Shown here: piece by piece, positions 1 through 9,229 of the stretch
How the letters are laid out: every line of letters begins with the position of its first letter
Numbering within the stretch: position 1 is the first letter of the stretch
Assembly (NCBI RefSeq): GCF_021532315.1
Contig: NZ_JAKGAO010000009.1
Coordinates: forward strand, 248,001 to 312,000
Origin: Paenibacillus tarimensis
GTDB taxonomy: Bacteria; Bacillota; Bacilli; Paenibacillales; Paenibacillaceae
Length of the DNA: 64,000 nucleotides
Reading direction: 5' to 3'
The notes under the pieces: generated by a model
Seen by the model: only the letters and a program-made list of their open reading frames with translations
Told to the model about the DNA's origin: nothing
Database searches by the model: none
Position numbers and translations under genes: made by a program

Positions 1-1
1 T

Positions 2-319
2 CCTAAGGATGGCCCGTCCGCGGGGATTACGATGGCTACCGCGCTGATATCGGCGCTGACCGGCCGCTTCGTATCGAGGGAAGTGGCGATGACCGGGGAA
101 ATTACATTGCGGGGACGTGTGCTGCCAATTGGCGGCCTGAAGGAAAAGTCACTCGCCGCTCACCGCGCCGGCATCAAGAAAGTGCTGCTCCCGAAAGACA
201 ATGAACGGGACCTGCGTGATATTCCAGACAGCGTCCGCAATGAGCTGGAGTTTGTCCCCGTTGCGCATATGGATGAAGTGCTGGAGCATGCGCTGACCGT
301 TCAAGCTGATGTACATTAA
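2..319 (+). CDS. lon: Lon protease, C-terminal end (partial)
   Basis: This is the last 105 residues of the ATP-dependent serine protease Lon; the 5' part lies left of the window. The visible piece is the end of the proteolytic domain. It holds the nucleophile motif PKDGPSAG (Ser codon at 17-19) and the GGLKEK segment with the partner lysine of the Ser-Lys dyad, followed by the usual [12 protein letters not shown] stretch. Lon degrades misfolded and regulatory proteins in the cytoplasm. engB starts 31 bases downstream, as in the lon-ysxC pair of Bacillus. Lon rather than another Lon-like protease is likely from this neighbourhood, but LonB-type paralogues share the same motifs. Confidence 0.93.
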   Translation, partial: PKDGPSAGITMATALISALTGRFVSREVAMTGEITLRGRVLPIGGLKEKSLAAHRAGIKKVLLPKDNERDLRDIPDSVRNELEFVPVAHMDEVLEHALTVQADVH

Positions 320-350
320 TCGTCATTAACTGAAAGCAGGGAACCCTTTT

Positions 351-938
351 ATGAAAATCAAGCAAGCCGAGTTTATAATCAGTGCCGTTAAACCGGACCA
401 ATTCCCTGAGGACGCCTTGCCGGAGATTGCTCTGGCAGGGCGTTCGAACGTGGGAAAATCCTCGCTCATCAACCGGATGATCGAGCGCAAGAATTTGGCC
501 AGAACCAGCTCACAGCCCGGAAAGACACAGCAGCTTAACTATTACCGCATTAATGACATGTTATATTTTGTGGACTTTCCAGGCTATGGTTATGCCAAGG
601 TATCCAAGGCCCAGCGGGCCAAATGGGGACAGATTATTGAATCTTACATTCGGGGGCGCGAGCCGCTGAAGCTGCTCATCCAGATTGTAGATATCCGCTT
701 TCCCCCGACCGAGGATGATTGTTTGATGTATGATTGGCTCAAACACTATGAAATCCCGGTATGCGTCGTCGTCACCAAGTGTGATAAAATCCCGAAGGGC
801 AAGTGGGATAAGCATATACGGATTGCCAAGGAGACACTCCAGGCGGATCCTTCTGACCAGTTTGTTTTATTTTCCTCCGAAAAGGGTATTGGTAGGGAAG
901 AGCTGTGGGAAGTAATCCAGCGAGCAATTGCCGGATAA
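351..938 (+). CDS. engB: Ribosome-biogenesis GTPase EngB/YsxC
   Basis: A 195-residue TrmE-Era-EngA-EngB-type GTPase required for late assembly of the 50S ribosomal subunit. The GTPase motifs are in order: G1 GRSNVGKS (residues 30-37), G3 DFPGYG (75-80), G4 TKCD (142-145) and G5 SSEKGIG (175-181). The length matches the family. The ATG follows a purine-rich ribosome-binding site and lies 31 bases after lon, so co-transcription with lon is likely, as in Bacillus. Family known; function inferred from motifs and synteny. Confidence 0.96.
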   Translation: MKIKQAEFIISAVKPDQFPEDALPEIALAGRSNVGKSSLINRMIERKNLARTSSQPGKTQQLNYYRINDMLYFVDFPGYGYAKVSKAQRAKWGQIIESYIRGREPLKLLIQIVDIRFPPTEDDCLMYDWLKHYEIPVCVVVTKCDKIPKGKWDKHIRIAKETLQADPSDQFVLFSSEKGIGREELWEVIQRAIAG

Positions 939-1131
939 GGCAGAAACCCGCTTAACATTTGCTACAAAAGAGAGGATACAGCGAAAAAGGCTGGACTCTT
1001 CGTGAAATCCACGGGATTATTCAGAAATATGCGGAAATATCGAGCCTCGCCGGCAAGAAGTTGGAAGCTAAATGGCTTATAATAGAATCAGGCAGAAAGT
1101 CATGTAAGTTTAAAGAATTGAGGAGATTTTT

Positions 1132-1725
1132 ATGGCTCAACGGTTAGCCACGGAATATGTGAAAGCCTGTCTGCAGTTAACGGCGCAAGAGATGGCCAAG
1201 TTTGTCCGTTTCATGGGAGATCAGAATGTTCGCATGAAGGTGCGGGTGCTCGAGAACGGCAATCATGAATTGGCCCTCGTGGATGAAGCAGCGAGTGAAG
1301 AAATCCGCCTGACCTTTGAAAGACATGAAGAACTGTTTGTGTGTGTGCTTTCCTGCCGCCTGGTTCATCAGAAATTGACTAACGCCATGCGCAAAGCGGT
1401 ATCCACCTTCCGCGGCGATGCGATCGTGAACCGTATCTATCCGAATTATACGATGGTCTACCACTATAAGAAGGGTGCTGTTCAGAAGATTGAAGAGCAT
1501 GCAGCCGGTGAAACCCGGACGGTCTTCGAGCTGAAGGATACACTCGGTCAACTGGAGCGTGTATTCCACAACCGCCAGATTGAATTTGAGATCGAGCGGA
1601 TTCAGAGTGCCATTAACGAACTGCTGGACCTCCGGAATCAATCGAAGAATCCGGCCGAAATCAGTGACATTGATGCCCGTCTGAAGCAGCATACCCAAAA
1701 GCTATTCATCCTTGAAGCTCCCTGA
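1132..1725 (+). CDS. Conserved-looking protein of unknown function
   Basis: A 197-residue soluble protein that I do not recognise. There is no signal peptide or membrane segment. The N-terminal half is mixed alpha/beta, with a repeated pattern of short strands. The C-terminal third (about 130-195) is highly charged and should be largely helical, perhaps a coiled coil (ELKDTLGQLERVF and following). The ATG is supported by AGGAG at 1121-1125, 6 bases upstream. The gene stands alone between engB and speD and ends in a strong terminator. A TATAAT at 1078-1083 may be its -10, but no good -35 is visible. Coding potential is supported by a well-placed start and by uninterrupted codon use like its neighbours. 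No function should be assigned. Confidence 0.75.
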   Translation: MAQRLATEYVKACLQLTAQEMAKFVRFMGDQNVRMKVRVLENGNHELALVDEAASEEIRLTFERHEELFVCVLSCRLVHQKLTNAMRKAVSTFRGDAIVNRIYPNYTMVYHYKKGAVQKIEEHAAGETRTVFELKDTLGQLERVFHNRQIEFEIERIQSAINELLDLRNQSKNPAEISDIDARLKQHTQKLFILEAP

Positions 1726-1743
1726 GCAAGGGGCTAAGACTTA

Positions 1744-1787
1744 AAATAAACCGCTAGAGCCCTCAGGCTCGGGCGGTTTATTTTTTT
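1744..1787 (+). terminator. Intrinsic terminator after the unknown gene
   Basis: The stem AAATAAACCG pairs with CGGTTTATTT, extended inside by GAGCC/GGCTC with a CTCA-type loop, and is followed directly by a run of T. It ends the lon-engB-unknown transcript and isolates speD. Confidence 0.88.
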
Positions 1788-1899
1788 ACAATGAAGACGG
1801 CACAACTGCGCGTAATCGCTCATACTCTGTCTACGAAAGATGCGCAGCGGAATGGAAAATGAGAGTTTGTACATCTCGCGTCGGTTTTGAAAAAAACTA

Positions 1900-1928
1900 T
1901 TGCATTATTCGACGATAGATGTTATTTT
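1900..1928 (+). promoter_or_regulatory. Candidate speD promoter in a 349-base gap
   Basis: The gap 1726-2074 holds the terminator above and an AT-rich stretch. TTGCAT (1900-1905), a 17-base spacer and TATTTT (1923-1928) form a plausible but imperfect sigma-A promoter. A TTGACA at 1937-1942 has no good partner -10. The remaining leader of about 140 bases before speD shows no riboswitch that I recognise. Confidence 0.35.
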
Positions 1929-2074
1929 TAACTTCGTTGACATGATAATAGGAACCAGGATTCACTCAGGACATGTAATGTTGCGAGAGATTATTCCCTC
2001 GGGTAGTGAATGACGTAGGTCCTAGCGGATGAAATTTTTCAAACATTTTATTCCTAGGAAGGGGGAACCGGAAG

Positions 2075-2479
2075 ATGGAATATTCAACTTTCGGAAGGCA
2101 TGTAGCTGTTGACACTTGGGGTGTAGATTTCGATTTGCTGAACAATGCTGAGTTTTTACAAGCTCAGATGGTAGAGGCTGCAGAGGCATGCGGCGCTACA
2201 GTACTGTCGGTACAATCCAAACAGTTTGAGCCTCAAGGGGCGACGGTTCTCGTTTTGCTGTCAGAAAGTCATCTCTCCATTCACACGTATCCTGAGAGAG
2301 GTTTTGCCGCACTGGATTGTTATACTTGTGGTGAAACAGTTGATCCTCAACTCGCGATTGATTACATGTTGTCGGTATTGAAGCCAACGACGGCTCATGC
2401 CAAGAAGCTTGTACGCGGCTTGGGCGAATTACAGGTGGTTGACCCTGAATTAAAGCATGTAGAGCTGGTCAAATCTTAA
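2075..2479 (+). CDS. speD: S-adenosylmethionine decarboxylase proenzyme
   Basis: A 134-residue prokaryotic AdoMet decarboxylase. It removes CO2 from S-adenosylmethionine to give the aminopropyl donor for spermidine synthesis. The proenzyme cleaves itself between Glu64 and Ser65 in ESHLSIHTYPE; Ser65 becomes the pyruvoyl cofactor. His70 (processing) and Cys85 (proton donor) are in the expected spacing, and length fits the small bacterial class. An AGGAAGGGGG ribosome-binding site precedes the ATG. It has its own terminator just downstream, so it is monocistronic. It lies between engB and hemA, a place where Bacillus subtilis has no speD; the spermidine synthase gene is not in the window. Confidence 0.96.
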   Translation: MEYSTFGRHVAVDTWGVDFDLLNNAEFLQAQMVEAAEACGATVLSVQSKQFEPQGATVLVLLSESHLSIHTYPERGFAALDCYTCGETVDPQLAIDYMLSVLKPTTAHAKKLVRGLGELQVVDPELKHVELVKS

Positions 2480-2491
2480 CCGGCATGATCG

Positions 2492-2524
2492 AATAACCAC
2501 AGCTGATGCTGTGGTTATTTTTTT
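2492..2524 (+). terminator. Intrinsic terminator after speD
   Basis: A perfect 12-base-pair stem AATAACCACAGC / GCTGTGGTTATT with a TGAT loop, followed by a T run. Confidence 0.92.
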
Positions 2525-2549
2525 GTTATTTTCCTCATACGGGTGTTTC

Positions 2550-2558
2550 TGGTATAAT
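2550..2558 (+). promoter_or_regulatory. Upstream hemA promoter element (extended -10)
   Basis: TGGTATAAT is a full extended -10 element (TGn + TATAAT). No good -35 lies 17 bases upstream, which such promoters do not always need. It would give a leader of about 125 bases in front of hemA. Confidence 0.5.
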
Positions 2559-2642
2559 CAACCGAGTGCTTGTTTACACTATATTTGGTTGATCTGCATT
2601 CATATTTTATTCATAAATGAATCCGTACAACCTGTCGAACTA

Positions 2643-2651
2643 TGCTATAAT
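2643..2651 (+). promoter_or_regulatory. Proximal hemA promoter element (extended -10)
   Basis: TGCTATAAT is a second extended -10 element 93 bases after the first. Transcription would begin near 2658, some 30 bases before the chosen hemA start. Two promoter elements in tandem suggest two ways of starting the haem operon. Confidence 0.6.
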
Positions 2652-2689
2652 TAACACAGCTTAAGAAACAAGTAAAGGTGGTGACGCTT

Positions 2690-4069
2690 GTGCACATCAT
2701 AGTGGTCGGTCTGAACTACCGAACAGCTCCTGTAGAGGTCAGAGAACGTTTCTCGTTCGCTGAAGCCGATCTACCGGAGGCGGTCAGACAGCTCAAACAT
2801 ACGAAGAGCATATTGGAAGGCGTCATTGTCGGTACTTGCAACCGCACAGAGATCTATGCGGTCGTGGACCGTCATCACCTGTGCGGACATTATATAAGAA
2901 GCTTTATGGAACAGTGGTTTGGACTGCCGCGTGACCAATTCACGCAGCATCTATATATGTATGAAGACGATCGTGCGATTGATCACTTGTTCCGCGTTAC
3001 GAGCGGACTGGATTCTATGGTCATTGGAGAAACCCAGATCCTGGGCCAGGTAAAGAATGCGTTCTTGCTTGCCCAACAGGAGAAAGCGACCGGAACGCTG
3101 TTTAACATGCTGTTTAAGCAGGCGGTAACATTGGCCAAGCGTGCTCATGCAGAGACCTCAATTGGTGAATCGGCTGTTTCCGTGAGCTATGCTGCTGTCG
3201 AGCTCGGCAAGCGGATATTCGGCAAATTCAGCGGAAAGACGGTTATGATTATTGGCGCCGGCAAGATGAGTGAGCTGACGGCTAAGCATTTGCATGCTAA
3301 CGGCGCGGAGCGGGTACTCGTTGTTAACCGGACCTACGAGCGTGCGTTGGAGCTTGCGGGCAAGTTCAGGGGCGAGCCGATTACGCTTACGGAAGCGGAG
3401 ACCCGACTACATGAAGCAGATGTCATTATCAGTTCAACTGGAGCAAAGGACTTTGTTCTGACGAAGACGATGGTTCAGCAGGAGATGCAGCGCCGCCAAT
3501 CCCGTCCGTTATTCATGATAGATATCGCTGTACCTCGTGATCTTGACCCTGCGATTGCAGAAATTCCAAATGTGTTCCTGTATGATATTGATGACCTGGA
3601 AGGCATTGTGGAGAGCAACCTGGAGCAGCGGCGGAGGGAAGCGGTTAAGATTGAGGCGATGATCGAAGAGGAAAAGGACGAGTTCCGAAGCTGGTACAAA
3701 ACGCTTGGCGTCGTTCCTCTGATCCGCTCACTTCAGTCGAAGGCAGCCGCTGTCCATGAAGAGACCATGGGAAGCATGCTTAACAAGCTTCCGAATCTGG
3801 ATGAACATGAACGGAAAGTAATCAGTAAATTGACCAAGAGCATGGTGAATCAGCTGATGAGTGAACCGATTCTCCGGATCAAAGAAATGGCTGGCGACAA
3901 ACGGGCCGATGAAGCGATGGATTTGTTTGTCAAGCTGTTTGCGCTTGAAGAACCGCTCAAGGCAATGAATGAAGCGCAGCGGGTAGCGGAAGCGGCCCAG
4001 CCTAAAGTGGCGCCCGTGCGGAGCACGGCAGGGCCAGCGGCAAGCGGATTCGCAACCGCTACTCCATAG
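2690..4069 (+). CDS. hemA: Glutamyl-tRNA reductase
   Basis: First enzyme of C5-pathway tetrapyrrole synthesis: it reduces glutamyl-tRNA(Glu) to glutamate-1-semialdehyde with NADPH. 459 residues. The catalytic Cys50 is in GTCNRTEIYAV, followed by the conserved GLDSMVIGETQILGQV stretch. The NADPH-binding domain shows IIGAGKMSELTA, and the C-terminal dimerisation helix is present. I chose GTG 2690 (protein begins MHIIVVGLNY, as in Bacillus HemA) over the in-frame GTG 2678, because the AAAGGTGGTG ribosome-binding site lies in front of 2690 and would overlap 2678. It heads the haem operon; HemX is encoded 22 bases downstream. Confidence 0.97.
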   Translation: MHIIVVGLNYRTAPVEVRERFSFAEADLPEAVRQLKHTKSILEGVIVGTCNRTEIYAVVDRHHLCGHYIRSFMEQWFGLPRDQFTQHLYMYEDDRAIDHLFRVTSGLDSMVIGETQILGQVKNAFLLAQQEKATGTLFNMLFKQAVTLAKRAHAETSIGESAVSVSYAAVELGKRIFGKFSGKTVMIIGAGKMSELTAKHLHANGAERVLVVNRTYERALELAGKFRGEPITLTEAETRLHEADVIISSTGAKDFVLTKTMVQQEMQRRQSRPLFMIDIAVPRDLDPAIAEIPNVFLYDIDDLEGIVESNLEQRRREAVKIEAMIEEEKDEFRSWYKTLGVVPLIRSLQSKAAAVHEETMGSMLNKLPNLDEHERKVISKLTKSMVNQLMSEPILRIKEMAGDKRADEAMDLFVKLFALEEPLKAMNEAQRVAEAAQPKVAPVRSTAGPAASGFATATP

Positions 4070-4091
4070 GTTGGCCTAACAGGAGGCACCC

Positions 4092-4913
4092 ATGGTTACA
4101 CATAATCTATTATTTGACACGATGATCTACATGTATGCCCTGAGCCTTCTGTTTTATTTCTCCGACTTCGTCGACGCAAGCCGGAGAGCGAAACGGATCG
4201 GAACAGGGCTGCTTATTTTCGTATGGACCTTACAGACTGGATATCTGCTTATGCGAATCCTGCATTATGCGGATTTTGCTCTACTGTCCAGACTGGAGTA
4301 TATGCTGTTTTTTTCCTGGCTCCTTGTAACAGTATCACTGGTGGCCAGCCGATTTTTCCGCATAGACCTATTGGTCTTTTTTGTTAATGTGATTGCTTTT
4401 GTCCTGCTTACGGTTAATTTATTCAGCAACGCTTCAGAAGAAATGCCGCTTGCAACCTGGCAGCTGGCCCGTGAGCTATTATATGTACATATCAGTCTTG
4501 TCTTGTGCGCGTATGCAGCTTTTACGTTTGCAGCCATATTCTCGGGCATGTACCTTTTTCTTCACTTCCAGCTGAAGACTAAGAACTGGTCGAAGACGAT
4601 GAGGCGGCTTCCCAGTCTGGAGAGTATGGAGCTGTATACGTTTCGTTCTGTGGTGATTGGTGTCCCGCTGATGATTATGTCGCTGGCCTTTGCGGTCGCG
4701 TCGCTGCTGTTTGAAGGACGTACGGCATTCCTGCTGGATTGGAAAGTGATTTCCTCCTTTGTTGCGCTGTTCTTCTACATTAGTTATGTGGTTAAACGCA
4801 TTCTGTTACACCAGCCGGGCTGGAGAACAACACGCTGGAATTTACTCTCTTACGCGGTTTTGATATTGAATTTGCTGCTTAGTTCATTTTCCCGGTTCCA
4901 TTCTTTTTCCTGA
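4092..4913 (+). CDS. hemX: HemX-like membrane protein (cytochrome c assembly family)
   Basis: A 273-residue integral membrane protein with about eight hydrophobic segments and a CcsA/HemX-type layout. In Bacillus HemX lowers the cellular amount of glutamyl-tRNA reductase; the biochemistry is not settled. AGGAGG lies just before the ATG, and the gene sits between hemA and the next tetrapyrrole gene, as hemX does in Bacillus. The WGxxD-type haem-handling motif of true CcsA proteins is not obvious, so a regulatory role is preferred. The assignment rests on position and topology. Confidence 0.85.
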   Translation: MVTHNLLFDTMIYMYALSLLFYFSDFVDASRRAKRIGTGLLIFVWTLQTGYLLMRILHYADFALLSRLEYMLFFSWLLVTVSLVASRFFRIDLLVFFVNVIAFVLLTVNLFSNASEEMPLATWQLARELLYVHISLVLCAYAAFTFAAIFSGMYLFLHFQLKTKNWSKTMRRLPSLESMELYTFRSVVIGVPLMIMSLAFAVASLLFEGRTAFLLDWKVISSFVALFFYISYVVKRILLHQPGWRTTRWNLLSYAVLILNLLLSSFSRFHSFS

Positions 4914-4931
4914 TAAAGGCGGTGGCTGCTG

Positions 4932-5603
4932 ATGGTTCGATATTATCCTATTATGCTGAGGCTTGAAGGCATTCGATGTATCGTGATTGGCGGCGGACCG
5001 GTAGCGGAGCGTAAGGTGCACGGTCTGCTAGAAGCCGGTGCGGAGGTAGTGGTTGTGAGCCCCGCCCTGACAGACGGGTTGGAGAAGCTGGCTGCAGGCG
5101 GGTTTATTCACTGCTGTAAGCGGGAATACCGGGAACAAGACCTGGATTATGCTGCGCTTGTTTTCGCTGCTGCCGGTGACAGGGCTGTTAACCGGGAAGT
5201 TGCGGAAGCGGCGAAGCGTCGAGCAATCCCCTGTACAGTGGCTGACAAGCCGCTGGAAGGGGATTTTGTCACACCTTCGGTGGTACGGCGGGGAGACTTG
5301 GTCATCTCCGTAACTGCTTCCGGGAATAGTCCGGCCCTTGCGGCTCATATTGCCCGGGAGCTTGAGGAGCGTTACGGCAGTGAGTACGAGGATTTTACAG
5401 CTTGGCTAGGCAGACTGCGCGTAATGGCGGCTGCAGAGCTGAAGGATAGCGGTTTGCGCCATGCTGTGCTCCGCCGGGCGGTCCATATGATGGGGGACGA
5501 CTGGCGGATGGATATCGATGAAGAGCGGATCCGTGAGCGCTTATATAGAATTAAGAGACAGCTAGAAGGAGGAATGGATGATGACGAACACTGCTGCAGA
5601 TAG
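4932..5603 (+). CDS. Precorrin-2 dehydrogenase (SirC/YlnF/CysG-N type)
   Basis: A 223-residue NAD-dependent dehydrogenase that oxidises precorrin-2 to sirohydrochlorin, toward sirohaem. The nucleotide-binding loop GGGPVAERK lies at about 20-28. The ADKPLEGDFVTPSVVRRGDL stretch and the SASGNSPALA-like segment (here TASGNSPALA) are typical of the CysG N-terminal family. Whether it also inserts iron is not clear from sequence. Its 3' end overlaps hemC by 26 bases, so the two are translationally coupled. Bacillus subtilis keeps sirohaem genes elsewhere; here they are built into the haem operon. Confidence 0.9.
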   Translation: MVRYYPIMLRLEGIRCIVIGGGPVAERKVHGLLEAGAEVVVVSPALTDGLEKLAAGGFIHCCKREYREQDLDYAALVFAAAGDRAVNREVAEAAKRRAIPCTVADKPLEGDFVTPSVVRRGDLVISVTASGNSPALAAHIARELEERYGSEYEDFTAWLGRLRVMAAAELKDSGLRHAVLRRAVHMMGDDWRMDIDEERIRERLYRIKRQLEGGMDDDEHCCR

Positions 5604-6540
5604 CCAGAAACCAGTCAGAACCATTGTAGTGGGTACAAGACAGAGCGCATTGGCACTGACCCAGACGGGACAAGTTATTGAGGCTTTAGAAGCTATATGC
5701 CGGGAGCATAGTTTGCCTTACCGATTTGAAATTCGTAAAATCGTAACCAAAGGGGACAAAATACTGGATGTCACCTTATCGAAGGTAGGCGGAAAAGGTC
5801 TATTTGTCAAAGAGATCGAACAGGCATTGATGGATGGAGATATTGATATGGCGGTACATAGTATGAAGGATGTACCGCATGAGCTTCAAACGGGTATGAT
5901 GATCGGTGCGGTTCCTAAGCGGGTAGATCCTCGCGATGCGCTGATAACTAACGGAATCGCCACAATAGCCGAGCTGCCGCAGGGTGCCAAGGTAGGTACA
6001 AGCAGTCTGCGCCGTTCTTGCCAGATTAAACGGCTGCGGCCGGATTGTCAGGTAGAGTGGATTCGAGGGAACATAGATTCCCGGATTAAGAAGCTGGAGA
6101 CCGAAGGCTTTGACGCGATTCTGCTTGCTATGGCTGGCCTTCAGCGTATGGGCTGGGAGGACCGGGCGGCTGCGGCCATTCCTACGGAGGAGTGCGTACC
6201 GGCTGTCGGACAAGGAGCACTTGGGATTGAATGCCGGGAGAAAGATGAGCAGGTTCGTGAGCTGCTGGCGCTCTACAATCACAGAGAGACCGTTCTGGCT
6301 GTAACAGCGGAGCGTACGTTCCTTGGCGTACTGAACGGAGGCTGTCAAGTACCGATAGGCGCTTATGCTACCGTGGATGGAGAAGATATAACCTTGACTG
6401 GCATGGTGGGTAAGCCGGACGGGTCCATCATTCTGAAGAGAACTTCGACCGGCACTGATCCGGTTGAGCTTGGCAGACAGCTGGCAGAGTTGCTCGGAGA
6501 AGATGGAGCGGAACGTATTTTGGCGGAAGTTAGGGGATAG
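5578..6540 (+). CDS. hemC: Hydroxymethylbilane synthase (porphobilinogen deaminase)
   Basis: Joins four porphobilinogen units into hydroxymethylbilane. 320 residues. Cys256 in NGGCQVPIG carries the dipyrromethane cofactor; GTRQSALALTQT at the N-terminus and the arginine-rich TSSLRRSCQ and GNIDSRI motifs bind the growing chain. The ribosome-binding site AGGAGG is at 5567-5572. ATG 5578 and ATG 5581 are adjacent and either could be used; 5581 has the better spacing. The start lies inside the end of the precorrin-2 dehydrogenase gene. Confidence 0.97.
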   Translation: MMTNTAADSQKPVRTIVVGTRQSALALTQTGQVIEALEAICREHSLPYRFEIRKIVTKGDKILDVTLSKVGGKGLFVKEIEQALMDGDIDMAVHSMKDVPHELQTGMMIGAVPKRVDPRDALITNGIATIAELPQGAKVGTSSLRRSCQIKRLRPDCQVEWIRGNIDSRIKKLETEGFDAILLAMAGLQRMGWEDRAAAAIPTEECVPAVGQGALGIECREKDEQVRELLALYNHRETVLAVTAERTFLGVLNGGCQVPIGAYATVDGEDITLTGMVGKPDGSIILKRTSTGTDPVELGRQLAELLGEDGAERILAEVRG

Positions 6541-6544
6541 AAGA

Positions 6545-8098
6545 ATGACCAAGGGGAAAGTGTATCTGGTAGGAGCAGGTCCTGGTGACCCGAAACTGAT
6601 TACAGTAAAAGGTCTGGAATGTATCAAGCGTAGCGATGTAATTGTTTATGACCGGCTGGCAAGCCCGCGTCTGCTGAAATTTATGAAGCCTGGTGCGGGG
6701 AAGGTATACGTCGGCAAGCTGCCCGACCGCCATACGATGAAGCAGGAGGATATTAACCAGCTGCTGGTTGATCTAGCTCTCGAAGGCAAGGTTGTTACGA
6801 GACTGAAGGGTGGAGACCCGACCATATTCGGCCGTGTGGGGGAAGAAGCGGAGCTCCTGCAGGAGCATGGGATTGAATACGAGATTATTCCGGGCATTAC
6901 TTCGGCCATAGCTGTTCCTGCTTACGCGGGCATCCCCGTCACACACAGGGACTTTGCTTCCTCACTGTCCATTATTACCGGGCATGAAAGTCCGGAAAAG
7001 CTGGACCGGTCCATTCATTGGGACAAGGTAACCAATGCCACCGGGACGCTCATTTTCCTGATGGGGGTGGCCAAGATTGGCTATATCAGTGAACAGCTGA
7101 TCAAGCACGGCAAATCTCCAGATACCCCGGTAGCGCTTGTCAGGTGGGGGACACGTGTGGAGCAGGATACACTGACAGGTACACTTTCCAATATAGAACA
7201 ACGAGTCATAGAGACGGATTTTCAGCCTCCTGCCGTTATTGTGGTCGGCGATGTCGTACGTCAGCGGGACAAGCTCAAGTGGGTGGAGCAGAAGCCGCTC
7301 TTTGGCACACGGGTGATGGTCACCCGGGCCCGCGCGCAGGCCAGCGAGCTGGTGGAGAGGATAGAGGAGCTTGGCGGTGAGCCAGTGGAATTTCCCGTTA
7401 TTGAAACAAGGGAGCCTGCGGGGGAGGAGCCGGTGTCTGCGATACGTGCGGCTCTTGAGCAGGCGGAGGAGTATGACTGGATCTTCTTTACCAGCGTGAA
7501 CGGTGTGGAGTATTTCTTCCGCTGGCTGCAGCGCTTTGGGCTCGATATCCGCCGATTCGGCAGAGCGAGAATTGCTGCAGTTGGACCTAAGACAGCAGAA
7601 GCCCTGCGGGGCTATGGCCTAAACATTGATGCTCTGCCTGAGAAATTTCAGGCTGAGGGGCTGCTTGACAGTGTGGATGAGGCACTGAAGCCCGGGCAGA
7701 AGGTGCTGCTTCCGCGGGGGAACCTGGCTAGGGAAATTCTCCCGGCGGAGCTTCGCAGAAGGGGGCTGGAACCTGTTGAGATTGACGTTTATGCAACGGT
7801 TATGGCCGATTCTGACGACGATGATATCTTAGAATACCTGAAGAATAATGATATTCATTATATTACTTTTACCAGCTCGTCTACGATTACTAATTTGCTC
7901 GCACGCTTGTCCGCGCTTGGAGCAGAGGATCCTGCCGGCTTGATCGCCGGTGCCAATCTCGTCAGTATCGGGCCTGTTACCTCGCAGACCGCTGCCCAGG
8001 CAGGACTCCAGATAGATATAGAGGCAGCCGAAGCGACCATTGAGGATCTTGTCCAAACGATAATCAGCCACAGGCAGAAGGAGAGAGGAACACGATGA
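6545..8098 (+). CDS. Uroporphyrinogen-III C-methyltransferase / uroporphyrinogen-III synthase fusion
   Basis: A 517-residue two-domain protein. Residues 1 to about 250 are a SUMT (CobA) methyltransferase: [17 protein letters not shown] at the start, then [12 protein letters not shown] and [10 protein letters not shown]. This domain puts two methyl groups on uroporphyrinogen III to give precorrin-2. Residues of about 265-517 are HemD, which cyclises hydroxymethylbilane to uroporphyrinogen III ([17 protein letters not shown] near its start; [11 protein letters not shown] near its end). ATG 6545 is chosen because an upstream in-frame ATG lies deep inside hemC and adds no domain. It overlaps hemB by ATGA. 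The fusion places the branch enzyme for haem and sirohaem on one chain. Confidence 0.95.
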   Translation: MTKGKVYLVGAGPGDPKLITVKGLECIKRSDVIVYDRLASPRLLKFMKPGAGKVYVGKLPDRHTMKQEDINQLLVDLALEGKVVTRLKGGDPTIFGRVGEEAELLQEHGIEYEIIPGITSAIAVPAYAGIPVTHRDFASSLSIITGHESPEKLDRSIHWDKVTNATGTLIFLMGVAKIGYISEQLIKHGKSPDTPVALVRWGTRVEQDTLTGTLSNIEQRVIETDFQPPAVIVVGDVVRQRDKLKWVEQKPLFGTRVMVTRARAQASELVERIEELGGEPVEFPVIETREPAGEEPVSAIRAALEQAEEYDWIFFTSVNGVEYFFRWLQRFGLDIRRFGRARIAAVGPKTAEALRGYGLNIDALPEKFQAEGLLDSVDEALKPGQKVLLPRGNLAREILPAELRRRGLEPVEIDVYATVMADSDDDDILEYLKNNDIHYITFTSSSTITNLLARLSALGAEDPAGLIAGANLVSIGPVTSQTAAQAGLQIDIEAAEATIEDLVQTIISHRQKERGTR

Positions 8099-9090
8099 GC
8101 TATCCAATTGTGCGCCACCGCCGTCTCCGCCGTACTGCGGCACTGCGCGGTCTTGTCAGAGAAACCGTGCTGACGGCTAACGATTTTATTTATCCAATAT
8201 TCGTGACTTACGGGACCAATATTAAGGAAGAAATTCCGTCGATGCCGGGTGTTTACCATTTTTCACTGGATCGTCTGGAGGAGGAAATTCGCAGAGCGCA
8301 GAATGCGGGCATTCAAGCTGTACTGCTCTTCGGAATTCCGGAAACGAAGGACGCAGTCGGCACTTCGGCCTACGATCCGAACGGCATTGTGCAGGAGGCG
8401 ACGCGAGCGGTCAAACGCTGGGCTCCGGATATGCTGGTCATAGCGGATACCTGCCTGTGCCAATTCACCGATCACGGCCACTGCGGTGTCATTCATCAGC
8501 ATTCGTCCGGCGCGGCTGTTGTGGATAACGATGAATCACTTGAGCTTCTAGTCCGTGCGGCTGTTTCGCAGGCGGAGGCGGGAGCAGATGTGATTGCCCC
8601 TTCGAACATGATGGACGGGTTCGTGCAGGCAATTCGGGCGGGCCTTGATGATGCCGGTTACGCCGATATCCCGATACTCTCTTATTCCGTTAAGTATGCG
8701 TCAGCCTTTTACGGTCCATTCCGTGACGCTGCTCACTCGGCGCCGCAGTTTGGTGACCGCAAAACGTATCAGATGGACCCGGCCAATATCCGGGAAGCGC
8801 TGCGCGAAGCAGAAACGGATGTGGCGGAAGGCGCGGACATGCTGATGGTAAAGCCGGCGCTCGCGTACATGGATGTAATTCGGGCACTGAAGGAGAACTT
8901 CGACCTTCCAGTCGTGGCGTACAATGTGAGTGCAGAATATGCAATGGTCAAGGCGGCAGCTGCGAATGGCTGGCTGGATGAGCGGGCGATTGTGCTGGAG
9001 CTGCTGACCGGCATGAAGCGGGCGGGTGCTGATCTGATCATTACGTATGATGCGATTAATGCCGCAGAGTGGCTGGCGGACCGTACCTAG
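8095..9090 (+). CDS. hemB: Delta-aminolevulinic acid dehydratase (porphobilinogen synthase)
   Basis: Condenses two 5-aminolevulinates to porphobilinogen. 331 residues, normal for the family. The [14 protein letters not shown] motif has the cysteines of the zinc-dependent class. The two Schiff-base lysines are in [15 protein letters not shown] and [10 protein letters not shown]. The start overlaps the preceding stop (ATGA), so translation is coupled. The gene is followed by 139 bases with no gene before hemL. Confidence 0.97.
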   Translation: MSYPIVRHRRLRRTAALRGLVRETVLTANDFIYPIFVTYGTNIKEEIPSMPGVYHFSLDRLEEEIRRAQNAGIQAVLLFGIPETKDAVGTSAYDPNGIVQEATRAVKRWAPDMLVIADTCLCQFTDHGHCGVIHQHSSGAAVVDNDESLELLVRAAVSQAEAGADVIAPSNMMDGFVQAIRAGLDDAGYADIPILSYSVKYASAFYGPFRDAAHSAPQFGDRKTYQMDPANIREALREAETDVAEGADMLMVKPALAYMDVIRALKENFDLPVVAYNVSAEYAMVKAAAANGWLDERAIVLELLTGMKRAGADLIITYDAINAAEWLADRT

Positions 9091-9229
9091 GACTGCCTGC
9101 CCGTCTGAACAATGATATTGGCGGCCGCTCGCATGGAGGCAGATACCTGCTGCGAGGAGGCCGTGTTTGCCATAGACGGCCGGGCTAAGCAGCCGGCAGC
9201 ATCCCAACCAATAAGGAGTGACCTTAACG

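Noticed and set aside
959-1147. A 62-codon open frame between engB and the 197-residue gene
   Set aside because: It overlaps the better-supported ATG at 1132, has no ribosome-binding site and no family resemblance.
1937-1942. TTGACA in front of speD
   Set aside because: No -10 at 16-18 bases; kept only as a remark.
5800-6627. Long minus-strand open frame (275 codons) across hemC
   Set aside because: It lies wholly opposite hemC, which has clear motifs; codon pattern is that of a shadow frame.
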